Assembly: GCF_024124545.1 (NCBI RefSeq)
Contig: NZ_JAMXSF010000001.1
Span: forward strand, 372,001 to 436,000
From: Pseudoalteromonas sp. XMcav2-N
GTDB lineage: Bacteria; Pseudomonadota; Gammaproteobacteria; Enterobacterales; Alteromonadaceae
Direction of reading: 5' to 3'
Length of the DNA stretch: 64,000 bases
The notes beneath the pieces were generated by a model. The model had not been told where the DNA came from. It saw nothing but the letters and a program-made list of their open reading frames with translations, and did no database searches. Below, in pieces: positions 31,303 through 39,414 of this stretch. The position numbers were made by a program, and so were the translations under genes. The first letter of the stretch is position 1. Every line of letters begins with the position of its first letter.

Positions 31303-31731
31303 ATGGACAGACAGGTGTTATGGAATTACTTGGAAACAACTAATGGAATGAATATCCAATTAGAAATTGTGTCAAGGACAGGACTTGTTCTTATCTGCCT
31401 GTGTTCTACCATCACAGTTCACGCGGCATGTGCGGTAATTGAAACGTCCTGCTCTATTATTCAGCCGAGTCAAAAACACCAACACCACTTTACTTGTGAA
31501 GCATTTATGTGTGGGAATATCCATGATCAGTCTGCTGGTTGGGAATATGAGAATGGTGTACGAGTATCTAAGGTTATGTACGGACATAATACCAAGATCA
31601 CAGTTAATCGAGTGTCAGGATTTGAAGTGCCGCCTGTCGATAACTATAACGGGTTGTGTGTTGCAAATGGCACAGGAAAAATGGTTTATTGTGTGAAAGG
31701 GTTATCGGGGTGGGATCAATCGAGCAAATGA
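31303..31731 (+). CDS. Small secreted Cys-rich hypothetical protein
   Basis: I do not recognise a family. The frame from 31303 encodes 142 residues, but a Sec signal (NIQLEIVSRTGLVLICLCST... ending VHA) only makes sense from the ATG at 31348, which would give 127 residues; neither start has a strong ribosome site. The mature part begins ACAVIETSCS and holds about six cysteines, suggesting disulfides in the periplasm or outside. The centre is His-rich (QKHQHHFTCEAFMC), which could bind metal. It follows the other secreted orphan by five bases, consistent with coupling. Confidence 0.6.
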   Translation: MDRQVLWNYLETTNGMNIQLEIVSRTGLVLICLCSTITVHAACAVIETSCSIIQPSQKHQHHFTCEAFMCGNIHDQSAGWEYENGVRVSKVMYGHNTKITVNRVSGFEVPPVDNYNGLCVANGTGKMVYCVKGLSGWDQSSK

Positions 31732-32135
31732 ACAAATAGTCTACTGGCTGATGGAAAACGAATCGCTAATGATGGAGTAACCCCTTATAGGGAGGTAGAG
31801 TGAAAATCGCGGGTATTATGTTATGAGTTAAAGGCTGTACCTGTGCTGTCTGATAAATTCGTTTCTCAGAGCACACGAAAGCTCACAAGGTAAGATAGCA
31901 TTAAGGCGCAGAATCTGCCCTAGTAAGAGCGGCTAACTTTGGGTTATGAAGTCAAACACCGGGCATAATTTAAAGTATTGTGCATGCTTTTGACACCTGG
32001 CCCGCTCGTACCTTTCCATAGGTACTGAGCGGACAACCAATCCCTAAACAGCTATTATCGAAGTATCAACAACATTAAATAAGGGCAGAAGCTTCGGCAC
32101 TCAGGTATGCTTTATTGAGCCGCTCCCGCCCGATG
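31732..32135. other. Gene-free gap between the secreted orphans and recN
   Basis: This is about 400 bases with no supported gene. One GC-rich inverted repeat with a bulge (CCGCTC-GTACCT pairing with AGGTAC-T-GAGCGG, 32002-32032) has no T run. A GGGAGG followed by GTG near 31790 opens only an eight-codon frame. I see nothing else. Confidence 0.5.
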
Positions 32136-33812
32136 TTACGCCCCCTGCACCTCAAGCAGCTCTTTAGCACTGGCAAGTGTGGTGCTGCTGATTTTGTCGC
32201 CACCAAGCAAGCGGGCGATTTCATCAATGCGTTGCTCCTGAACTAGTGGGAGCATAGACGTAAAGGTTTCACCGCCTTCAACACGCTTGGAAACAAAGAA
32301 CTGATGATGACCACTACAGGCAACCTGGGGCAAGTGAGTCACACAGATCACTTGGGTTGAGTTACCAAGCTGGCGTAATTGTTTCCCCACCTGTGAGGCT
32401 GTGGGACCCGAAATACCAACGTCTACTTCATCAAATATCAGAGTAGGGGTGGTAACTCGGTTCGCGATAATTACCTGAATAGCCAGGCTGATCCGTGACA
32501 GCTCGCCACCCGATGCTACTTTGGCCAGCGCTTGCAGAGGCTGTCCCGGGTTGGTCGAAACCAGAAACTCGATCTTATCCATGCCAAGCTCATTGGGGCG
32601 TCTGTCTTCATGCTGGTTAAGCTGAATAGCAAACTGGCCGTTTTCCATCGACAGTTCATGCATGCTTTCACTGATTAAATCATTCAAAGTCAGTGCAGCC
32701 TGCGCACGGCTTTCACTCAGTTGTGCCGCTGAGATTTGATAGGCGTGTAGTGCCTCCGCTATTTCGTGTTGCAGATCTTCTATGCGCTCATTGTTAGAGC
32801 AGATAGATGCCAGCTCTTCGTGCAACTGTTGATGATGTTGATGCAGTAACTCAGGGCCGATCTGGTGTTTACGTGATAAGGTCATTGCTTGCGCCAGCCT
32901 GTCTTCGACAGCCTGCAGACGCTCTGGGTCTTGTTCGATGTTTTCACCATAGGCACGCAGTTCTCGGCAGCCTTCTTCGAGTTGCACTGCAGCCTCCCCC
33001 AGCAGTTGGCTGATCTCCTGCAGTTTAGGGTCATAATTGCTTAGTTCAATGAAGGTTTGTACGCTGTGTTGAAGTTGCCCTAATACGGTCTGGTCATCCT
33101 GCTCAGACAGGCACATCAGTTCACGCTGACAGCTTTCTGCCAGCGTCTGGCTATGACTCAATCGTGTATGCTCAGTTTCAATCTGCTCATACTCGCCTTC
33201 TTCCAGCGCAAACTCATCCAGTTCCTGAACTTGGTATTCAAGCAGTTGTTTTTTGGCCGCCTGCGCCTGCTGTTGTTTTATGAGTTCGGCGTGCTCTTTT
33301 TGTAGCGTATGATAATGTTGATACTGAGCACGCACGGCGTGTAACAGGTTATCGTGACCCGCATAGGCGTCCAGTAAGCCCAGCTGATGCTCGGGTTTAA
33401 GAAGTAGCTGGTGGGCGTGCTGACCATGAATGGCAATGAGTCGCTGGCCGAGCTCTTTTAATTGCGCAGCCGTTACAGAGTTGCCGTTGATAAAGCTTTT
33501 ACTGCGGCCATTTTGCATAACAACACGACGTAAAATGCAGTTTTGCTCTTCATCGTCCAGCATTAAATCGTTCAAAAACTGCTGAGCATTGGGAAGTTGC
33601 CTGATATCAAACTGAGCAGTTATCTCTGCTTTGGTCGCACCAGGTCGAATGCTGGCAACGTCTGCCCGCTCACCCAGACACAAAGAGAGTGCATCGATTG
33701 CAATGGATTTACCTGCACCGGTTTCGCCGGTGATGGCAGTCATACCTGAGCGCCAGTCAATGGTTAATTCGTTAACAATGGCAAAGTTTTTGATTTGCAG
33801 ACAAAGAAGCAT
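32136..33812 (-). CDS. recN: DNA repair protein RecN (SMC-like ATPase)
   Basis: RecN is an SMC-like protein that acts early in double-strand-break repair. The 558-residue product opens MLLCLQIKNFAIVNELTIDW and has a Walker A GETGAGKS at 29-36. Long coiled-coil arms cover about 150-350, and the ABC signature and Walker B lie near the C-terminus (VASGGELSRISLAIQV, TPTLIFDEVDVGISG). Two LexA boxes lie immediately upstream, one only two bases from the ATG, so SOS control should be tight. The ribosome site is weak because the operator occupies that space. It is last in a same-strand run behind nadK and a membrane-anchored protein. Confidence 0.97.
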   Translation of the reverse strand: MLLCLQIKNFAIVNELTIDWRSGMTAITGETGAGKSIAIDALSLCLGERADVASIRPGATKAEITAQFDIRQLPNAQQFLNDLMLDDEEQNCILRRVVMQNGRSKSFINGNSVTAAQLKELGQRLIAIHGQHAHQLLLKPEHQLGLLDAYAGHDNLLHAVRAQYQHYHTLQKEHAELIKQQQAQAAKKQLLEYQVQELDEFALEEGEYEQIETEHTRLSHSQTLAESCQRELMCLSEQDDQTVLGQLQHSVQTFIELSNYDPKLQEISQLLGEAAVQLEEGCRELRAYGENIEQDPERLQAVEDRLAQAMTLSRKHQIGPELLHQHHQQLHEELASICSNNERIEDLQHEIAEALHAYQISAAQLSESRAQAALTLNDLISESMHELSMENGQFAIQLNQHEDRRPNELGMDKIEFLVSTNPGQPLQALAKVASGGELSRISLAIQVIIANRVTTPTLIFDEVDVGISGPTASQVGKQLRQLGNSTQVICVTHLPQVACSGHHQFFVSKRVEGGETFTSMLPLVQEQRIDEIARLLGGDKISSTTLASAKELLEVQGA

Positions 33813-33813
33813 G

Positions 33814-33829
33814 CTGTATATCCAAACAG
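33814..33829 (-). promoter_or_regulatory. LexA (SOS) box 1 of recN
   Basis: CTGTATATCCAAACAG fits the LexA consensus CTGT-N8-ACAG exactly at both ends. It ends two bases before the recN start codon, so bound LexA would also block the ribosome-loading part of the promoter region. Confidence 0.88.
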
Positions 33830-33837
33830 TACAATTA

Positions 33838-33853
33838 CTGTTAATTTATACAG
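33838..33853 (-). promoter_or_regulatory. LexA (SOS) box 2 of recN
   Basis: CTGTTAATTTATACAG is a second perfect CTGT-N8-ACAG site, centred 24 bases upstream of box 1. Two tandem sites are also the pattern at E. coli recN, where they give strong repression and a large damage response. Confidence 0.88.
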
Positions 33854-33900
33854 CATTTTTGAGAAATGCAACTTGAAATTGCGTTTTGTTACCCAGGTTT

Positions 33901-34476
33901 TTACAGGGCAGCGGCTTTCTGTTGCTGTCCCGAGGGGGCGTTATTCTCGGTTTGAGCTGACGCTTCTTCCTCACTCTGCCCAGCTTCCTGCGTGTCGGTT
34001 TGTACAGGGGTATCTGGTGTCTGGATCCGTGAAATCAACGCGGGTAAAATTTCGCTGTAAAATGCCTTGTTATAAGCTATCCCGGCAGAAGGTAGCTCGC
34101 TAACAAACATAAATAGCTGGTCGGCCAGGAGCTCCAAATTGCCATTTTCACGACACTTATTCAGTTCAGTGCCAATTGTGGCGAGCAAATGATCAGTAAC
34201 ACGTTCCAATGCTTCCAGGTTCTCGTCATTGTGGGCTTGTACAACAAAGAAATTGCCGACAATGGCGTTAAATTGAGGCGCGTGCTTTGGGCGGATCAGC
34301 TTGTAACTTACGAATTCGCTAATTTTACTTTTGAAGTGACTGCTGATCTCTTTCAGACGTTCATTGAACACCCGCTTTTCGGCTTCGCGTGCTTTTTTAC
34401 GGTTATTCTCAATCACCACATAAACCCCCAAAATGGTGATCAATAAGGTAATAGATACGAAAACAACGTAGCTCAT
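33901..34476 (-). CDS. Membrane-anchored hypothetical protein, 191 aa
   Basis: I do not recognise a named family. Residues 3-22 form an N-terminal membrane anchor (VVFVSITLLITILGVYVVI). A basic coiled helix follows (RKKAREAEKRVFNERLKEIS), then a helical soluble domain to about residue 150, and finally a low-complexity Gln/Glu/Ala tail (residues 155-191). That suggests a single-pass inner-membrane protein with its body in the cytoplasm. It lies between nadK and recN on the same strand, 62 bases after nadK, and is probably read from the nadK promoter. No function can be assigned. Confidence 0.75.
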   Translation of the reverse strand: MSYVVFVSITLLITILGVYVVIENNRKKAREAEKRVFNERLKEISSHFKSKISEFVSYKLIRPKHAPQFNAIVGNFFVVQAHNDENLEALERVTDHLLATIGTELNKCRENGNLELLADQLFMFVSELPSAGIAYNKAFYSEILPALISRIQTPDTPVQTDTQEAGQSEEEASAQTENNAPSGQQQKAAAL

Positions 34477-34538
34477 GTTGGTTTACTTTTCCCTAAAATA
34501 GAAAATAAATTTCACTTATTTTGCTGAACTTCGATCGC

Positions 34539-35423
34539 TTAGTAAAGCCTGCTGCCCCAATTTAATTTCTGTCTCAGAACATTGTAGTAGGAATAGCTGA
34601 CAGGGTGGATCAAACGTAGTTTTTTTTCTGCTTTTTTTATGACCACTTCATCACCCGGAAGCAACGCGAGCACGACGTGACTGTCACAACTTACCTGCAA
34701 GCTTGCCGTGTTTTCGGGGCTGAGCTTCAGTTTGACCTGCTTATTTGCATCAACGACCAAAGGTCTGCTGGACAGTGTATGCGGAAACATGGGGACCAGA
34801 GCCATCGCGTTTAGCTCAGGCGTTAAAATGGGACCTCCGCCGGACAAAGAGTAAGCCGTTGAACCGGTTGGTGTGGTGACAATGAGGCCGTCAGAGCGCT
34901 GAGAAAAAACAAACTGATCGTCAATGAAAGCTTCGAACTCGATCATGTGGGCGACTTTATCAGCGTGTAATACCGCTTCATTTACCGCCAGGTTGGCACT
35001 TTTAAGTTCTGCATGTCGGAACACTTCGACTTCAAGCAAAAAGCGTTGTTCTGCTACAAACTTGCCACTCAGAACCTGCTCTAGTTCTGCTTCAAAACCG
35101 TCGGGATCTAAATCGGTCAGAAATCCTAAATTACCCCGGTTAACACCTATCACGGCAACGTCAAATCGGGCCAGTACACGAGCAGCCCCCAACATATTTC
35201 CATCACCGCCGACCACCACAGCCAGATCACAACGCTCTCCCAGAGCCACAACATCAAGTATGTTTGTTTCAGGCAGCTCAGTGATTTGTTTGCCAACGCG
35301 TTGCTCAACAAAAACTTCATAGCCAAGTGCTTGCAAAAATGTATACAGGCGTTGTAATGTCAGGGCGGCGCCATCATGGTTTGGTTTACCAATCAGGCCG
35401 ATGGTTTTAAATGGTGCGCTCAT
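34539..35423 (-). CDS. nadK: NAD kinase
   Basis: The enzyme phosphorylates NAD+ with ATP to make NADP+ and is essential and cytoplasmic. The 294-residue product has the signature GGDGNMLGA at about 72-80. The NAD-binding phrases [13 protein letters not shown] near 95 and [20 protein letters not shown] near 185 are also present. Length is that of the gammaproteobacterial enzyme (about 292). It is divergent from hrcA, with only a short shared promoter space, and heads the run nadK, membrane protein, recN. The nadK-recN neighbourhood is the same as in E. coli, where grpE is also adjacent. Confidence 0.97.
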   Translation of the reverse strand: MSAPFKTIGLIGKPNHDGAALTLQRLYTFLQALGYEVFVEQRVGKQITELPETNILDVVALGERCDLAVVVGGDGNMLGAARVLARFDVAVIGVNRGNLGFLTDLDPDGFEAELEQVLSGKFVAEQRFLLEVEVFRHAELKSANLAVNEAVLHADKVAHMIEFEAFIDDQFVFSQRSDGLIVTTPTGSTAYSLSGGGPILTPELNAMALVPMFPHTLSSRPLVVDANKQVKLKLSPENTASLQVSCDSHVVLALLPGDEVVIKKAEKKLRLIHPVSYSYYNVLRQKLNWGSRLY

Positions 35424-35469
35424 TCAGTGAGTTTCCTTGGCAAAATTCTATTGCCAAGATTATCTTAAA

Positions 35470-36459
35470 ATGAATTCGCTTGAAACTCGCAAATTTAACC
35501 TTATTTATGATGTTATGAAACTTAGTGCACGTGATAAACAAGTCTTCTCTGCTGTGATGAGTCTTTACTGTAACGGTGAAGGACACCCTGTGGCATCGAG
35601 TAAGATAGCAAAATTAAAAGGCATGGCGGTGTGCTCTGCAACGGTACGCAATGCCATGGCGCGCCTGGAAAACCAGGGGTTGCTTTTTTCACCTCATACT
35701 TCTGCAGGGCGTGTGCCCTCAGATCTGGGTATTAAGTATTGGTTACAGGAGTATTTTGGCTTAGAAGACATTGCTCCGTACTGGGAGCCAGAGCGCGAAG
35801 AACTGACTGGTTTTGCACATACTCTCAGCCAGACATATCAGGTGTGTTGTATCGTTGGTTTGCCGCAGGTGAGTGAACAAACCATATTTCGGGTTGAGGT
35901 ACTCGATTTTGATCGCAAACACTGGTTGGTACTTCTGATAGACAGAACCGGTCAATCCAATAATATTCTTATCAACAAGCCCGAATCCAATTCTGACCAG
36001 GTCAGGTACCAGTTTGCGGCCTGGATGAACACCGTATTCAGTGCGCAAACGCTCAAAGAAGGGTTGCACCGAATGCGCGCTATGGCGAAAAGTGCGATGG
36101 CGGATTGCCGTGGTTCTTTAATGCAATGGAGCCGCGAGTTAAGTTTACAGCTGGGGACCGACAATAGCATAGTAGTCGGAGAGCGTTATCTTTATAACCG
36201 CCTGGAAGGAAATAACGAACTCAACCTGGGGGTGAGCTTTTTACACCAGGTGGAAGATCAGTTAGCGCTAAAGAATGGCCTGTCGGTGTTACTGGGCAGT
36301 GAGCTGAGTTATCTGAATCTGGAGCGATTTGTGGTCTTGAGTGTACCTTACTTTACTTTGAGCGAGTACCAGAGTCGTTTTTGTGTGATTTGCCCCGCTG
36401 ATGCGCCGATTGAGGCAATAATCGGTGAATTTACACAAATCCCAAAAAAAGATGCTTGA
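35470..36459 (+). CDS. hrcA: Heat-inducible transcription repressor HrcA-like protein
   Basis: HrcA represses chaperone genes by binding CIRCE elements and is controlled by GroEL. Residues about 15-95 match its winged helix (KLSARDKQVFSAVMSLYCN, SATVRNAMARLENQGLLFSP, HTSAGRVPSDLGIKYWL). The C-terminal dimerisation/GAF-like region is more divergent. The start is uncertain: the ATG at 35470 gives 329 residues, the ATG at 35515 gives a length starting directly at KLSARD, and the TTG at 35437 is unlikely. None has a clear ribosome site. It precedes grpE, the usual HrcA partner gene. I saw no CIRCE element in this window. Confidence 0.85.
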   Translation: MNSLETRKFNLIYDVMKLSARDKQVFSAVMSLYCNGEGHPVASSKIAKLKGMAVCSATVRNAMARLENQGLLFSPHTSAGRVPSDLGIKYWLQEYFGLEDIAPYWEPEREELTGFAHTLSQTYQVCCIVGLPQVSEQTIFRVEVLDFDRKHWLVLLIDRTGQSNNILINKPESNSDQVRYQFAAWMNTVFSAQTLKEGLHRMRAMAKSAMADCRGSLMQWSRELSLQLGTDNSIVVGERYLYNRLEGNNELNLGVSFLHQVEDQLALKNGLSVLLGSELSYLNLERFVVLSVPYFTLSEYQSRFCVICPADAPIEAIIGEFTQIPKKDA

Positions 36460-36483
36460 ATAACAAATTTGAATCCCCATAAT
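36455..36483 (+). promoter_or_regulatory. Sigma-32 heat-shock promoter of grpE
   Basis: CTTGAA at 36455-36460, a 14-base spacer, and CCCCATAAT at 36475-36483 match the RpoH consensus essentially perfectly. The -35 overlaps the hrcA stop codon. grpE starts 35 bases downstream, so it should respond to heat independently of hrcA read-through. Confidence 0.9.
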
Positions 36484-36517
36484 TACGGCAGTTGTAAAGA
36501 ATCGGAGAGAATTTTTC

Positions 36518-37129
36518 ATGTCTGAGCAGACAAAAGCCCAAGAGCAGGAACAAGAGTTAGTGCAAGAAGACGTACAGGAAAGTGCTGCAGAGCAAGCTGA
36601 ACAAGCGCAGGAGAGTGCACAAACTGAGCAAGCTGAGTTGAGCCCAGAAGAAGAGATTGCAGGCCTGTATGCAGAACTGGAAGCAGCTAAGCAAACAATT
36701 GAAGGTCAGAAAGACAGCGTGATCCGTGCAGCCGCAGATGCCGAGAATGTCCGCCGTCGTGCAGCGCAAGATGTTGAGAAAGCGCAGAAGTTTGCATTAG
36801 AAAAGTTTTCTAATGAGTTGCTCCCTGTGGTCGACAACCTGGAGCGTGCAATTGAATTTGCTGACAAAGACAATGAAGCGACCAAGTCAATCCTTGAAGG
36901 TATTGAGATGACGCTGAAGTCATTTAACGATGCGCTGGCGAAGTTTGGTGTTGAGGCTGTGAGCCCGCAAGGCGAAGCGTTCAACCCAGAGCTACACCAG
37001 GCAATGTCAATGCAACCTAGCAACGACGTCTCGCCTAATACCGTTTTAGCGGTAATGCAAAAAGGGTACACATTGAACGGCCGTTTGCTGCGCCCGGCAA
37101 TGGTTATGGTGTCAAAAGCAGCTGAATAA
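36518..37129 (+). CDS. grpE: GrpE nucleotide exchange factor for DnaK
   Basis: GrpE releases ADP from DnaK and resets the chaperone cycle. The 203-residue product has an acidic, Gln/Glu-rich N-terminus (residues 1-45) and a long coiled coil at about 45-110 ([40 protein letters not shown]). A C-terminal beta-wing carries the conserved [10 protein letters not shown] and [27 protein letters not shown] site precedes the ATG. It has a sigma-32 promoter of its own and a strong terminator, and dnaK-dnaJ are not adjacent in this window. Confidence 0.97.
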   Translation: MSEQTKAQEQEQELVQEDVQESAAEQAEQAQESAQTEQAELSPEEEIAGLYAELEAAKQTIEGQKDSVIRAAADAENVRRRAAQDVEKAQKFALEKFSNELLPVVDNLERAIEFADKDNEATKSILEGIEMTLKSFNDALAKFGVEAVSPQGEAFNPELHQAMSMQPSNDVSPNTVLAVMQKGYTLNGRLLRPAMVMVSKAAE

Positions 37130-37149
37130 GCTGTAACTACCTGATTTAT

Positions 37150-37173
37150 AAGCCCGCGACAGCGGGCTTTTTT
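37150..37173 (+). terminator. Rho-independent terminator of grpE
   Basis: Arms AAGCCCGC and GCGGGCTT with loop GACA are followed by four further T, 20 bases past the grpE stop. Confidence 0.92.
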
Positions 37174-37241
37174 GATCTGATTTGCACCAGTCCGAGTCAC
37201 CTTTTAAAATAAAAACAGTGAAATCACTTAGGCATAAGTCC

Positions 37242-38039
37242 ATGAATAAAAAACTTCTTGCTATTGCTGCTATCGCCATTACTCTGGCTGGCTGCAAAAC
37301 CTCTCCTACCGGACGTACCCAAATAGCCCTGTATTCAGAACAACAAATGGATAAGATGGGCGTTGCCAGCTTCGAGCAAATGAAGCAGGAGCAAACGATA
37401 GAAAATGATGCCAAGATCAACGGCTACGTAAACTGTATAGCAGATGCCCTGATTGCGCAGCTTCCAGCGCAGTATGCACAACAGCAATGGGAAGTGGTGG
37501 TATTTCAGGACCCCAGCGCAAATGCCTTTGCTTTGCCCGGTGGCAAGATAGGGGTGCACACCGGGCTGCTGAAGGTAGCACAAAACCAACACCAGCTCGC
37601 TGCCGTCATGGGGCATGAAGTGGGACACGTTATCGCTGAGCATGCCAACGAACGGGTGTCTCAAAATAGCCTGTTGCAGCTGGGTCTGCAAGCCGGCAAT
37701 GCGGCACTTGAAATGGGCAATGTGCAGTATCGTAATGCCATCATGCAGGGCTTAGGGCTAGGGGCACAGTACGGAATTGCACTGCCATTTAGCCGCAGTC
37801 ATGAAAGTGAAGCGGATGTCATTGGTCTCGACCTAATGGCCAAAGCGGGCTTCAAACCAGAGGGAGCCGTCGAGTTGTGGCAAAACATGGAAAAAGCGGG
37901 GGGAGAGCGGCCTATGGAGTTTTTGTCGACTCACCCGTCTCCGCAAAACCGCATTGCGCTGCTGCAAAGCAAAATGGCGCAGGCCAATACACTTGCGCAG
38001 GACGCTAACCGCCAGGGTCGTAGTCCTGCCTGCCAATAA
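37242..38039 (+). CDS. loiP: M48-family metalloprotease lipoprotein (LoiP/YggG-like)
   Basis: This 265-residue outer-membrane lipoprotein protease has a signal ending LAGC at about residue 18. The zinc-binding HEVGH at 125-129 and the third-ligand Glu in SHESEADVIGLDLM near 190 are both present. The wording TSPTGRTQIALYSEQQMDKMG and GGKIGVHTGLL is typical of the LoiP/BepA-like M48B/C group. These enzymes degrade misassembled envelope proteins. I take the ATG at 37242 because the lipoprotein signal starts there; an upstream start would add 20 charged residues. The gene has only two bases to the convergent YgjP-like gene. Confidence 0.88.
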   Translation: MNKKLLAIAAIAITLAGCKTSPTGRTQIALYSEQQMDKMGVASFEQMKQEQTIENDAKINGYVNCIADALIAQLPAQYAQQQWEVVVFQDPSANAFALPGGKIGVHTGLLKVAQNQHQLAAVMGHEVGHVIAEHANERVSQNSLLQLGLQAGNAALEMGNVQYRNAIMQGLGLGAQYGIALPFSRSHESEADVIGLDLMAKAGFKPEGAVELWQNMEKAGGERPMEFLSTHPSPQNRIALLQSKMAQANTLAQDANRQGRSPACQ

Positions 38040-38041
38040 AT

Positions 38042-38566
38042 TTAACCTGGTTGGGCGGGATGCTCATAAAAGCTTGCGCCCAGCTTATTGAGCACAATAA
38101 ACAGCCTGAGGTCCAGTTCCAGCTGATGATACTCAGGCTCCATATGGCAACAGAGCTGATAAAAGGCTTTGTTGTGATCCAGCTCTTTGAAGTGCGCGAG
38201 TTCATGAACAACCAAAGCACGTAAAACGGCTTCAGGCGCATATTTTAACTGCTGAGACAGGGCAATTTCATAGCGCGTTTTTACTTTTCCGCCGTGCTGT
38301 TTACGTGTTTGGCTATGATGCCCTAATGTTCCCGTCATCAGATCCCGGCCCTTTGCATAGTTTACCTTATGCAGACGAGGCACATTCTTAAGATATTTGT
38401 TTTTGTAGCCGTGGCAGTAATCATAAAGTGCTTGCGTACTCTGGAGCTGATGACCCTGTGGATATTTACTTTTGAAATAAGCTGCAAGTTTATCAGGTTC
38501 CAGCAAGGTTTTAATCTGGGATTGCAACGCAGGAGGGTAGTGCTGAAAATACGGCAAATAATTCAT
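38042..38566 (-). CDS. YgjP-like metallopeptidase (M48-related, DUF45)
   Basis: The 174-residue cytoplasmic protein carries a zinc-protease HExxH at His121-Glu122-His125 in VVHELAHFKELDH, with His131 as a likely further ligand. This is the arrangement of the YgjP-like / Wss1-related metallopeptidases. The N-terminal half is basic and helical (DKLAAYFKSKYPQ, GYKNKYLKNVPRL). Enteric YgjP is poorly characterised; the eukaryotic relative Wss1 cleaves DNA-protein crosslinks, but that function cannot be carried over. It converges with loiP and leaves no room for separate terminators. Confidence 0.8.
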   Translation of the reverse strand: MNYLPYFQHYPPALQSQIKTLLEPDKLAAYFKSKYPQGHQLQSTQALYDYCHGYKNKYLKNVPRLHKVNYAKGRDLMTGTLGHHSQTRKQHGGKVKTRYEIALSQQLKYAPEAVLRALVVHELAHFKELDHNKAFYQLCCHMEPEYHQLELDLRLFIVLNKLGASFYEHPAQPG

Positions 38567-38637
38567 GATGACGGTAGTAATCCTGATGCGGAAATTCTAA
38601 GCTGGTGTACTTAAGATCATAACAGGAATAACAATAA

Positions 38638-39045
38638 ATGTATCACGCAAGTTGTTTATGCGGTGCGGTCAAGTTGACATTGCACGGAGCCATTTCCAGT
38701 ATCATCCACTGCCACTGTTCATTGTGCCGTAAGTCATCTGGTACTGCATATGCGACGAATGGATTTGTCAATCGTGACGATCTGCAGATCGTTGCCGGAG
38801 AGGAGCTTATCCGTCACTACGCGTTTAAACCTGGCAGGTTACGTCACTTCTGTGGAGTGTGTGCCTCCCCTTTATATAGCTCTAATAAGGATGACCCTGA
38901 AAAACTCAGGCTACGACTCGGTATACTCGACTCTGATATAACGGAGCGGCCAATGTCACACAATTACGTAACCTCAAAAGCAAATTGGGAAGAATTAGAT
39001 GCCAAGCTACCTCACTATGAGGGGAAAGAGCCGGGCAGGGAATAG
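38638..39045 (+). CDS. GFA (glutathione-dependent formaldehyde-activating) zinc-domain protein
   Basis: The 135-residue protein is a single GFA domain. Zinc-binding cysteines are visible in ASCLCGAVKL (Cys6 and Cys8), HCHCSLCRKSSG (near 27-32) and FCGVCASPLYSS (near 74-77). A few GFA members were reported to help glutathione react with formaldehyde, but most, including short stand-alone copies like this one, have no assigned reaction. It appears to be a single-gene unit ended by a GGGCCA/TGGCCC hairpin at 39052-39068. Confidence 0.87.
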   Translation: MYHASCLCGAVKLTLHGAISSIIHCHCSLCRKSSGTAYATNGFVNRDDLQIVAGEELIRHYAFKPGRLRHFCGVCASPLYSSNKDDPEKLRLRLGILDSDITERPMSHNYVTSKANWEELDAKLPHYEGKEPGRE

Positions 39046-39185
39046 TAAACAGGGCCATATTTTGGCCCCAATTCACTTAACTTATTCCATTGTACTTAAT
39101 TAAGTGTGCCACTTTGAAACAAATATGACACAGCTTCTGTCATATTGGTGCCTTCAAATTGAACACGTATTAAGTGCACTTGGTT

Positions 39186-39347
39186 TTAATTGTCTGTCAT
39201 TGCGCAACAATCAGAGGCGCGAGAATTACCACCGCTTTTCTGAATCTCTGCTCTGCCTGCGCCAACGGCACGGGTCGCTTTGGCAGGTAATGCAGACTGG
39301 TCATCAGAGAGTTGTTTTACAGGTTTTTTAGTGAGTTTTAATAACAT
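39186..39347 (-). CDS. Short leader-like peptide, 53 aa, candidate RiPP/bacteriocin precursor
   Basis: I translated this by hand; it is too short for most gene callers. It begins MLLKLTKKPVKQLSDDQSAL, continues with PAKATRAVGAGRAEIQ, and ends in a small polar segment with paired cysteines (SRASDCCAMTDN). A strong AAGGA site lies eight bases before the ATG, and a TTGACA -35 lies 58 bases upstream. The basic start, KxLS segment, LP-xxx-T spacing and small-residue GAG turn are the layout of precursor peptides with a leader cut near Gly-Ala/Gly-Gly. No modification, protease or export gene is beside it, so the peptide function is inference. It lies on the same strand as, and 67 bases after, the DUF72 gene. 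Confidence 0.6.
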   Translation of the reverse strand: MLLKLTKKPVKQLSDDQSALPAKATRAVGAGRAEIQKSGGNSRASDCCAMTDN

Positions 39348-39404
39348 AGTATTTTCCTTATTGTTGTTTTATTCGCCTTCTAACATCCTGTAAAACTTTA
39401 ACGC

Positions 39405-39410
39405 TGTCAA
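39405..39410 (-). promoter_or_regulatory. -35 hexamer of the peptide gene
   Basis: A perfect TTGACA on the minus strand, followed 17 bases on by GATGTT as a poor -10. It sits between the DUF72 stop codon and the peptide start, which argues for separate transcription of the peptide. Confidence 0.45.
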
Positions 39411-39414
39411 GTGG

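Noticed and set aside
32002-32032. Inverted repeat downstream of recN as its terminator.
   Set aside because: It has a bulged stem, no T run on either strand, and sits more than 100 bases from the recN stop.
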